14,676 bases of DNA from Candidatus Schekmanbacteria bacterium (GTDB lineage Bacteria > CSSED10-310 > JACPHN01), in assembly GCA_016188575.1 (NCBI GenBank), contig JACPHN010000180.1, forward strand, positions 1 to 14,676. The letters run 5' to 3'. Below the pieces are notes generated by a model. That model searched no databases. It saw only the letters and a program-made list of their open reading frames with translations, and was not told the DNA's origin. The translations under genes were made by a program, and so were the position numbers. Below are positions 1-5,755 of the stretch, piece by piece. Numbering within the stretch: position 1 is the stretch's first letter; every line of letters starts with the position of its first letter.

Positions 1-2
1 CG

Positions 3-305
3 CCGGCGCAGTGGGTCGATCGCACCACGGTCTACCGGGTGCTCAAGCGCATGGGCGTCGCGGTCGGGGTGCGCAAGTCGGTCTCCTCACGGGACGTGCG
101 GCGGTTTGCGTATCCGCATCGCCTGCAGATGGTCCTCGCCGGCCTCGTTCATCGTCTCGGCCATTTGCCACACAAATGGGTAGTGGGCGGCTGGTTCCCC
201 CCAAAGACGTCCGCTGAATTCGTGCGATGGCGGTACCATCGTTATCCATTCGTCAGCCGGTCCCAAACCCCGCCCAAACATGTCGCCGGCCTGAGAAGGT
301 GTTGA
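3..305 (+). pseudogene. Fragment of an integrase-core (DDE) transposase
   Basis: The reading frame is open at the left window edge and stops with TGA at 303-305. Its first part reads as a helix-turn-helix (WVDRTTVYRVLKRMGV), followed by the stretch RRFAYPHRLQMVLA. That second stretch resembles the linker before the first catalytic aspartate in Mu/IS481-like integrase-core transposases, where a sequence like YPHRMQMVLxDxxHF is expected. Here the similarity ends near position 140: the expected aspartate and the rest of the catalytic core are missing, and the remaining ~55 codons match nothing I recognise. I read it as a broken 3' end of a transposase whose start lies outside the window. The family assignment rests on memory of the motif and is moderate at best. 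Confidence 0.5.
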
Positions 306-354
306 CATTTTCCCGCAACGACTGTCTTCTGCATGGCTCAGGGAGAGATGTACC

Positions 355-600
355 ATGGAGAAGATCCAGGATGAGATGAAGCCCGAGCAGGGCGAGTCAG
401 GATCTGCTCAGCGTCGCGCGGGTCGCCGGCCGGTTCTCGGGGAGGAGGACCGGGACTGGATTCGCCATACTCTTGAGGTTCAACCGTCCTTGACCCTCTC
501 GGAGCTCAAGCTGCTCTTTCAGAAGGAGAGTGGGTCGCAGCACCTTGGGCAGTTGCCTCCAGGCGATGGGGCTGTCGTACAAGAAGCGCCCTCGTGCGCC
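355..600 (+). pseudogene. IS630-like transposase N-terminal remnant, frameshifted
   Basis: An ATG at 355 follows a good ribosome binding site (GGGAGAG, 341-347, 7-nt spacing). The protein begins with a basic stretch and then GRRPVLGEEDRDWIRHTLEV and LTLSELKLLFQKESG. This is the pattern of the winged-helix N-terminal domain of IS630-family transposases, in which a second helix-turn-helix follows. That second part is present but in another frame from about 528 (VGRSTLGSCLQAMGLSYKKR), so a single-base frameshift lies near 528-530. The DDE catalytic domain is absent and similarity fades after about 600. A TTGACA box at 302-307 may be what is left of the element's promoter, but no good -10 box follows at the right spacing. 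This is a dead remnant. Confidence 0.6.
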
Positions 601-682
601 GAGCCCCAGTGCGCCGCTGCCGCAACCGCCGCACCGGTTCAACGCTCGGACTCGGCGAGCTGCGAACGCGCAGAGCTCCAGC

Positions 683-754
683 CGTTATCCAATTGATCAG
701 ATTGATCAGACCGAGGTGGAGTGGCCGCTGCTGGAGCCGCTGCCGGGAGCTTGG
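683..754 (+). pseudogene. IS5-like transposase N-terminal scrap
   Basis: In the frame of 683 the sequence reads RYPIDQIDQTEVEWPLLEPL. IS5-type transposases commonly begin with RYPSDLTDxEWxLLEPLLP. The three extra residues come from a 9-bp tandem duplication (see 692-709). Removing one copy gives RYPIDQTEVEWPLLEPL, which aligns with the family pattern without a gap. Nothing of the catalytic domain follows: the frame stops at 800-802 with unrelated sequence. Only about 20 residues support this, so chance resemblance is possible. Confidence 0.35.
692..709. repeat. 9-bp perfect tandem duplication
   Basis: ATTGATCAG occurs twice head to tail (692-700 and 701-709). It inserts three codons (IDQ) into the IS5-like remnant and looks like replication slippage. 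Confidence 0.8.
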
Positions 755-1410
755 GATGGATCTGACAATCCTTCGGCACCTCCCGGGGGGAACCAGCGTT
801 GAAGGGTCTCGAGGAGAACAAGAACCGCAGGTTCCTGGCAGCGTCGGATAGACACGCGACTACTTATCTGCTCGTAGATCAATGATGAGCGCACTTTCCG
901 TTTGAGCCGGAGTGCCCTCTCGGCTGCCTCCTTGGGCCGCTCCGGCTTGAGCTGGCCGGGCTTCAGCAATGATTCCCTTTCCAGCATTTCGCGAAGCTCT
1001 ATCCATGAGGGCCATCCCAGGGCCACCGGTGTATGAGGCGAATCCGACCAGAGCCACAGATCGATCTCCGGATCGACTACCAGGCCAAGTCCATCTCCAT
1101 CCGCCCAGCCGGCGTTCACAAGATGTTCGTTCAAACGCTGCTGAATCTGGTCTGCACCCGGGCTTCCCTGCCACTCTGCATCCACAAGAACAACTGCGTG
1201 CTTCCAGCTTCCCGCGTAGGGCTGGAGAATCTCGCTGGCCCGAGTGTAAAGCCCGGGATCATTTTGACCGGCAGCTACCAATAGATCACGTCTGGGATCG
1301 AAGAGAAACGGCGCGGTTCCCAGCACCAAGCGGACCTCTTCCCTTGAGAGGATTCCCCGCAATGCGGACTCCATGTTCTTGTCCGCAACCAAGAACAGAC
1401 AATCCCTCAT
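706..1410 (-). CDS. Small TOPRIM-like protein, partner of the upstream ATPase
   Basis: A 234-aa cytoplasmic protein with no signal peptide or membrane segment. Three acidic sites are spaced as in small TOPRIM-like proteins that partner ATPases: E14 in the first helix (DKNMESALRGI), D77 at the end of a hydrophobic strand (VVLVDAEW), and D113/E115/D117 in VVDPEIDLWLW. The last motif resembles the NPxFExWLL motif of RloB-type proteins. By analogy with OLD, Gabija or RloA/RloB pairs it could be a nuclease or effector controlled by the ATPase; that is inference. The ATG overlaps the ATPase stop codon by 4 nt (ATGA, 1407-1410), so translation is coupled. Residues after about 210 (FPPGG) are low in complexity and overlie the IS5-like remnant on the other strand, so the natural C-terminus may have been lost and replaced by run-on. 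I recall a similar ATPase/small-protein pair in methylation-associated defence systems, but no methyltransferase is present here and the link is unverified. Confidence 0.7.
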   Translation of the reverse strand: MRDCLFLVADKNMESALRGILSREEVRLVLGTAPFLFDPRRDLLVAAGQNDPGLYTRASEILQPYAGSWKHAVVLVDAEWQGSPGADQIQQRLNEHLVNAGWADGDGLGLVVDPEIDLWLWSDSPHTPVALGWPSWIELREMLERESLLKPGQLKPERPKEAAERALRLKRKVRSSLIYEQISSRVSIRRCQEPAVLVLLETLQRWFPPGGAEGLSDPSQAPGSGSSSGHSTSV

Positions 1411-2690
1411 CCCAGCACCCCCATGGCGAAGAGGTCACCGAGATGAAGCGCCGACTTCCATGTGCGAAGTCGGGGATGCTCCCTGCCGGGGATCACATCG
1501 GCCGCTCCGCTGGGTGTTTTGCCGAAGCAGAGGAGGTTGTCGAGCTTCACCTGGCTCAACACGATTGGGGAGTGGGTAGCCAAAAAGACCTGGGAATCGT
1601 AAACAGAGGACAGAGCTTGAAGAACCGTTTCGATGGCGCGGGGATGAATCCCGTTTTCAGGCTCCTCGATGAGAATGATGGAGGGCCGGACGGTCATATA
1701 GGCCAGGAGAGTCAAGGCCAGGAGGCGAAGAGTACCATCAGAGAGTACCCAGGAGGGTGCGGCCAGGCCGTTGTTGTACTTCAATACCAGATAGCGTGAA
1801 CGATCCTCGGCTCGTTCATGGGTCTCCATGCCAGAAATGTCGTCAAGTGCCGTAGCGATGTGCTCGCGCCATTCCCGGATTCGCTCTGGGTTCTGCTTCT
1901 CCATTTCATGGACCACCCAGGGCAGATTTGATCCATCAGGAAACAGACCACCTTGCAGAGCTGGTGGGCAGGGCAAACGCATGGTATCCGGGTTGAGGGC
2001 AAGCCGGTAGACCCCTTCCATCAACATTTGCTTGAACCAGGTCGCTGCAGGAAACTTCTCTTCGTCCTCCGGCAGACTCGCCAGGGCACTCTTCCTCGGG
2101 CCAAGGCGGAACGAGCTGCTCCAACCCGACGTCTCTGAATAGAACGCGTCATTTCCGCTATCCGGATAGCGGACCACAACCTTCCTCCATCTGGGGGGCT
2201 TCCGGGCTTGGAGTGGTGTAACTATCGTCTCAGGAGGCTCAGCATCTTGGGGAAAAAACTCCGCTACCTCTTCCGACGATCCACGGGTCGGCATCTGTTC
2301 AGCGTCCTTAAGCAGCCAGAGCGTTTCACTGGCCAGGCCAAGCGGCTCGGTTTCAATCGCCAGCTCATACCGCGCCAGCCCATACCGATCTTTGATCTTC
2401 TTTCTGACAGAGTCAGGAAGACTGGCGGTAATTGCCAGCTCGATTCTTGAAGTCCCGCGGTTCCACGCCAGGTCGCGGGGATCGGCAGCTCGCGAAGGAA
2501 TCCCGAATCGAAGATCGCCAAAGACCGCCTTTTCCAGGCCCCCGGTCAGCACATCACGAATCAAGAGCACTGCATCGAAAAACGTGCTCTTCCCCGTCGC
2601 GTTGGCACCGACAAGAACCTGGAAATTCGAGAGTGACGCACGGACATGACGGAGGGCACGAAGTCCGCGAACCTCCAGCTCAGTTATCAT
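1407..2690 (-). CDS. AAA (ABC-type) ATPase, putative defence ATPase
   Basis: A 427-aa ATPase of the AAA_15/AAA_21 (SMC/ABC-like) type found in OLD-like and other anti-phage systems. The domain order is clear: N-terminal beta-strand start (MITELEVRGL), Walker A GANATGKST at 28-36, an insert with no recognised motif (~80-300), ABC signature LSDGT at 316-320, Walker B IILIEEP at 338-344, D-loop region NGIHPR at 346-351, and switch histidine H373 in ATHSP. All catalytic elements are intact. I chose ATG 2690 rather than the longer reading frame back to 3002 because the family begins directly with this strand and an AAGGAG sits 8 nt upstream. An in-frame ATG at 2723 would add 11 residues but lacks a ribosome binding site. 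The gene overlaps the TOPRIM-like gene by 4 nt. Base composition is lower in GC than its neighbours (row 1621-1680 counted by hand: 32 of 60, against 48 of 60 in row 12601-12660 within purL), which suggests horizontal transfer. Confidence 0.88.
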   Translation of the reverse strand: MITELEVRGLRALRHVRASLSNFQVLVGANATGKSTFFDAVLLIRDVLTGGLEKAVFGDLRFGIPSRAADPRDLAWNRGTSRIELAITASLPDSVRKKIKDRYGLARYELAIETEPLGLASETLWLLKDAEQMPTRGSSEEVAEFFPQDAEPPETIVTPLQARKPPRWRKVVVRYPDSGNDAFYSETSGWSSSFRLGPRKSALASLPEDEEKFPAATWFKQMLMEGVYRLALNPDTMRLPCPPALQGGLFPDGSNLPWVVHEMEKQNPERIREWREHIATALDDISGMETHERAEDRSRYLVLKYNNGLAAPSWVLSDGTLRLLALTLLAYMTVRPSIILIEEPENGIHPRAIETVLQALSSVYDSQVFLATHSPIVLSQVKLDNLLCFGKTPSGAADVIPGREHPRLRTWKSALHLGDLFAMGVLG

Positions 2691-2698
2691 ATCCCTGG

Positions 2699-2704
2699 CT
2701 CCTT
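2699..2704 (-). promoter_or_regulatory. Ribosome binding site deciding the ATPase start
   Basis: AAGGAG on the minus strand lies 8 nt before ATG 2690. It supports this start over the in-frame ATG at 2723, which has no comparable site. Confidence 0.7.
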
Positions 2705-2797
2705 GAATACTCGGCCAATTCATCGACAGATAGCCAGCGGCCTTCCATGTCTCATTCTCCTGGACTCGAGGCAGGCGCTTCTTCACCCCATCGGGGG

Positions 2798-2827
2798 GCC
2801 ATACCGCATGCAGGTTGGCTCTGTCAA
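2798..2827 (-). promoter_or_regulatory. Candidate promoter for the ATPase/TOPRIM-like operon
   Basis: On the minus strand a consensus TTGACA (2827-2822) is followed after 18 nt by TATGGC (2803-2798), which matches a sigma70 -10 box only in its first three bases. Initiation would fall about 100 nt upstream of ATG 2690. The -35 is exact but the -10 is weak. Confidence 0.35.
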
Positions 2828-2864
2828 TCGGCCGACGCCAAACTTCGGGGGTGCCTACGCGCGC

Positions 2865-2893
2865 TTGACAAAGCCGACGGCCTTCGGTACAAG
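2865..2893 (+). promoter_or_regulatory. Candidate sigma70 promoter for the cyclase gene
   Basis: TTGACA (2865-2870), a 17-nt spacer, then TACAAG (2888-2893), which matches 4 of 6 bases of the -10 consensus. The expected transcript start near 2900 leaves a leader of about 60 nt before ATG 2963. It faces away from the ATPase promoter candidate, so the 258-nt gap would serve both genes divergently. Confidence 0.5.
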
Positions 2894-2962
2894 CCGGGGT
2901 GGCCTCCGCGGCGAGAGCCCCCGCTCCGACCACTCCAAGCGCATCGCGATGACACTCCACCA

Positions 2963-4723
2963 ATGTTCTACCTGACGTTGTCCAACGCGAGTGGGCGCGC
3001 ATCCCACCGGCACGATGGCGGACCTGCCGTCATCGGACGCGCGCCAACGCCGGGGCCGGGGGCCACCTGCTACCATCTCGATGACCCGTTTGCGGAGCCG
3101 GATCACCTCCGCGTCGAGGCGACCGGCTCGGGTGGCGTGCGGGTGGAGAATCTGTCCCGCGTCTTCGCGGCTCCGTTGGACGACGGGCGCGCCCTACGGC
3201 CGGGTGAGAGCCTTGAAGTCGCGTTGCCGGTGCGCATCGCACTCGGCTCGACCGCGGTCGCGCTGTCCGCGGACGCACCCGGCGCGCCGTCACTCCCCGG
3301 CGCCGTGCCGGCCGGCGCAGGGGGGATCGCTGAATCCAAGGCGGTGCGAGCGATCGAAGGGGTCGCGGCAGACCGTCTGGCCCGGTGGTTCGAGACGGTA
3401 CTGTCAGTCCAGCGGGCCGCGGCCAGCTCCGAGGACTTCTATCACGAAGCGGCCAGGGCTGTTGTCGACCTTGTCGGGCTTGACCGAGCTGTCGTGCTCG
3501 TCCGCGCCGAGGACGGCTGGAACGTGGCGGCCATGCACTGCCTGTCCGCTGCCGCGGGCGCCGCCTACAGCTCTCACGTCGTCAACCAGGTAGCGCAGCA
3601 TCGCCGCACGCTCTACCAGAACCTCGTCGCGACCTCCTCCCGCCAGAGTCTGTTCAATATCGAGGCCGTGGTGGCGGCCCCCGTGTTCGATGCCGCCGGG
3701 AACGTGGCGTCGGTTCTCTACGGCTCGCGCAACCGCAATCTCGGCAGCCCCGGCGGGACCATTCAATCGATCGAGGCACAGCTCGTGCAAGTGCTTGCGG
3801 CCGCCGTGGGAGCGGGGCTTTCCCGGCTGCGCCTCGAAGCGACGGCGTCCGAGCTCCGCGAGCGGTTCGAGCGGTTCTTTACGCCGCGGCTGGCCGCCGA
3901 GCTGGTCCGCGATCCCGGGCTGCTGCAGGGGCGCCTCCGCGAGGTCACCGTGCTCGTTGGCGACCTCCGCGGGTTCACGCGGCTGTCCGAGTATCTTGGG
4001 CCGGAGCAAACGTTTCAGTGCATGGGCGAAGCTCTGAGCTTGCAGAGCCATTGTATCGAGCGGTATGACGGCGTGGTTGTCGACTACGCGGGCGACGGTA
4101 TACTCGCCATGTGGAACGCGCCGGCGGAGCAGCCGAATCACGCCCAGCGCGCCTGCCAGGCGGCGATTGCGATTCAACAGGCATTGCCGGATCTGAGCCG
4201 CCGCTGGTGTCGGACCTTGCCCTCGCCCCTCCGCCTTGGGCTCGGGCTCAGCACGGGGACGGCGCTGGTCGGGAACACCGGCTCTGACGTCAAGATCAAG
4301 TACGGTCCGATGGGACCGGTGGTGAACACGGCCAGTCGGGTCGAGGAGGCCACGAAATATGTTGGCGTCCCCATCGCCATCACTGCGGCCACGCGGTCCC
4401 GCCTCGGCGAGGACTATGCCACGCGCCGGCTTGGCCGCTTTCGCCTCGCGGGGGTAGGGGAGCCCGTCGAGCTCTTCGAGCTGCACGACCAGATGCCGGC
4501 GGTGCCGCACTGGGAGGCCGAGCGACAGGCGTTCGAGGAGGCTCTGCAGCACTACGAGGAGGGGCGTTGGGCGGATGCGTGCAAGGCGCTGCTGCCCATG
4601 CTCACGCGCGAGGATGGGGCTCACGATGCCCCATCCCTGAGACTGCTGGGTCGCGCCACCGAATGCTTGCAGTCGCAACCATCGCCGTTCGACCCCGTCA
4701 CCGACCTTTGCGGTCGACGGTGA
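2963..4723 (+). CDS. FHA-like/GAF/class III adenylate-guanylate cyclase
   Basis: A 586-aa soluble signalling protein. Residues 1-100 look like a degenerate FHA (phosphothreonine-binding) domain: MFYLTLSNASGR, the VIGRAP strand at 23-28 and VRVENLSR at 59-66. Residues about 150-290 fit a GAF sensor domain. Residues 325-505 are a class III nucleotide cyclase: metal-binding D334 (VGDLRGFT) and D378 (YAGDGILAMW), and transition-state residues N455 and R459 (VNTASR). The purine-selecting pair is unusual: the lysine four residues before the second aspartate is D374, and the aspartate of the IGDxVN motif is P452, so the product (cAMP, cGMP or other) cannot be read from sequence. The tail (515-570) is helical and TPR-like. 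ATG 2963 was chosen because the FHA pattern starts there; the open frame extends to 2432 but that part is antisense to the ATPase. The start has no strong ribosome binding site. Convergent with the membrane-protein gene downstream. Confidence 0.88.
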   Translation: MFYLTLSNASGRASHRHDGGPAVIGRAPTPGPGATCYHLDDPFAEPDHLRVEATGSGGVRVENLSRVFAAPLDDGRALRPGESLEVALPVRIALGSTAVALSADAPGAPSLPGAVPAGAGGIAESKAVRAIEGVAADRLARWFETVLSVQRAAASSEDFYHEAARAVVDLVGLDRAVVLVRAEDGWNVAAMHCLSAAAGAAYSSHVVNQVAQHRRTLYQNLVATSSRQSLFNIEAVVAAPVFDAAGNVASVLYGSRNRNLGSPGGTIQSIEAQLVQVLAAAVGAGLSRLRLEATASELRERFERFFTPRLAAELVRDPGLLQGRLREVTVLVGDLRGFTRLSEYLGPEQTFQCMGEALSLQSHCIERYDGVVVDYAGDGILAMWNAPAEQPNHAQRACQAAIAIQQALPDLSRRWCRTLPSPLRLGLGLSTGTALVGNTGSDVKIKYGPMGPVVNTASRVEEATKYVGVPIAITAATRSRLGEDYATRRLGRFRLAGVGEPVELFELHDQMPAVPHWEAERQAFEEALQHYEEGRWADACKALLPMLTREDGAHDAPSLRLLGRATECLQSQPSPFDPVTDLCGRR

Positions 4724-4742
4724 GACCGCGGGCCGGCCGCGG
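4710..4742. terminator. Overlapping hairpins between convergent genes
   Basis: Two stems share bases: GCGGTC (4710-4715) with GACCGC (4724-4729), 8-nt loop, and CCGCGG (4726-4731) with CCGCGG (4737-4742), 5-nt loop. They are mutually exclusive. The site spans the cyclase stop and lies in the 31-nt gap before the stop of the oppositely oriented gene at 4755. There is no T-run on either side, so Rho-independent termination is uncertain. Confidence 0.4.
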
Positions 4743-4754
4743 CGCAAAGTAGAC

Positions 4755-5189
4755 CTATCGCGCCTCGACTCCGCTCCCGAAGCCGAGCGCATGCGCTCCG
4801 GTGCCCGCAAGCCAGGCTACCGAGCAGGCGACGTGGGCAACTACCCACACCCGGCGCCAGGTTGCGTCGGCCGCGACCTGAAGCGCATACCCGGAGAGCA
4901 CCATCGCACCGCTGACGAGCAGCACGGCGAGGCCGGTGAGCCGCCGTTCCGGGCGCGCGCCGAGGGTGAGCCGCGGCCGGGCGTGGCCGCCCCAGATCGT
5001 CCCCAAGGCGGCCACCAGAATCGGCGCGCACAGAATGTGCAGACCCTGCATCGCCGGCTGCCACGGATGATTGATCGCGGCGAACGGGTCGCCTGGCGTG
5101 CACAAGTAGCGCATCCAGCCATACGCGATCCCCGTCGCCCCGACCGTGGCCACCCCGGCCCACAGCAGCCAGGTGTCCCCGCGCTTCAC
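4755..5189 (-). CDS. Four-helix membrane protein, DUF4405/cytochrome b-like
   Basis: A 144-aa integral membrane protein with four likely helices (about 6-28, 48-66, 84-104, 113-135). Histidines lie where b-type haem could bind: H41 and H51 at the start of helix 2 (NHPWQP and LHIL), and H119 and H133 14 residues apart in helix 4. This recalls DUF4405-type or small cytochrome b561-like proteins, some of which are linked to flavinylated FMN-binding proteins. Haem binding is inference, since no diagnostic motif is complete. It starts with GTG at 5189, which overlaps the stop of the FMN-binding gene by 4 nt (GTGA), with a GAAGGT-type ribosome binding site just upstream. As the last gene of the apbE operon it would be the inner-membrane electron donor to the exported FMN protein. 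Confidence 0.7.
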   Translation of the reverse strand: MKRGDTWLLWAGVATVGATGIAYGWMRYLCTPGDPFAAINHPWQPAMQGLHILCAPILVAALGTIWGGHARPRLTLGARPERRLTGLAVLLVSGAMVLSGYALQVAADATWRRVWVVAHVACSVAWLAGTGAHALGFGSGVEAR

Positions 5190-5734
5190 GGCTGCACCTT
5201 CGCCGGAAACATCGCGCGCAGCGCCAGCGCCGTGCGCACCGCGGTGCGCGTCGCTCCCGCCGTCAAGGTCGCCCCCGTCACGTTCGGGATCTCCCTGTCG
5301 AAGTTGCTTTCCGCCGCTGCCGGGGCCTTGCCGCGAAAAACGTCATACCACAGTTGCTTGGGCTTGTACTCTTCCGGCTCATTGAAGGTAAGCACTTCCA
5401 CACGGCCGATGCGACCCGCCGGATCGACTACGACCATGACCGTCTCCGTCTTGGTGCGCACGACGTGCGTGTCGAGAAACGCGGTGCCCGCGTATCCCGT
5501 GGCGCAGCGGCCGTCGTAGGCATCGACGATGCCGGCCTGCACCTCCTTACTCGCGGCGCGCGCGACCTGTTGTCGCTGGGCCTCGTCGAGATACAGCATG
5601 CGCCGCTCGGCGGCGCACCCTGGAAAAGCCAGGCTCAGGGCTTCTTCCAGCGTCAGAAAGACGGCGGCCGAGGCCGGGATCGCCCCACCGCCGAGCACCA
5701 AGGCACCCAGAACAATCGCCATCCGCTTGCTCAC
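5186..5734 (-). CDS. Exported FMN-binding domain protein
   Basis: A 182-aa protein with an N-terminal signal peptide (hydrophobic 5-20, cleavage probably after ASA at 21-23). The C-terminal half fits the FMN-binding domain seen in NqrC, RnfG and the NosR N-terminus: VVVDPAGRIGRVEVL, FNEPEEY, and the flavinylation motif VTGATLT at 152-158. T156 is the expected site for phosphoester-linked FMN, installed by ApbE, whose gene is in the same operon. The aspartate that often precedes the motif is absent (P150 in its place), so modification efficiency is uncertain. The start is GTG 5734: GGAGG lies 5 nt upstream, whereas the alternative ATG 5722 would be 17 nt away. It begins 21 nt after the porin stop and overlaps the next gene by 4 nt. 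Predicted location is the periplasm. Confidence 0.85.
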   Translation of the reverse strand: MSKRMAIVLGALVLGGGAIPASAAVFLTLEEALSLAFPGCAAERRMLYLDEAQRQQVARAASKEVQAGIVDAYDGRCATGYAGTAFLDTHVVRTKTETVMVVVDPAGRIGRVEVLTFNEPEEYKPKQLWYDVFRGKAPAAAESNFDREIPNVTGATLTAGATRTAVRTALALRAMFPAKVQP

Positions 5735-5739
5735 CGCCG

Positions 5740-5744
5740 CCTCC
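5740..5744 (-). promoter_or_regulatory. Ribosome binding site deciding a GTG start
   Basis: GGAGG on the minus strand, 5 nt before GTG 5734. It favours the GTG over the in-frame ATG at 5722. Confidence 0.7.
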
Positions 5745-5755
5745 GCTGCGCATTC

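Noticed and set aside
969-1799. A 276-codon plus-strand frame across the ATPase/TOPRIM-like pair
   Set aside because: It runs antisense through the ATPase signature and Walker B region and shows no domain of its own.
2432-2962. N-terminal extension of the cyclase
   Set aside because: Its first ~86 codons are antisense to the start of the ATPase gene, and the rest is the divergent intergenic region. The FHA-like fold starts at ATG 2963.
2646-2975. A small plus-strand open frame in the gap before the cyclase
   Set aside because: It has no ribosome binding site, overlaps the ATPase start, and its composition gives no sign of coding.
2691-3002. N-terminal extension of the ATPase to 3002
   Set aside because: The family starts with the strand before Walker A, the ribosome binding site fits ATG 2690, and the extension has no recognisable sequence.
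3404-4810. A 468-codon minus-strand frame opposite the cyclase
   Set aside because: It is antisense to clear GAF and cyclase domains, with shadow-like composition and no motifs.
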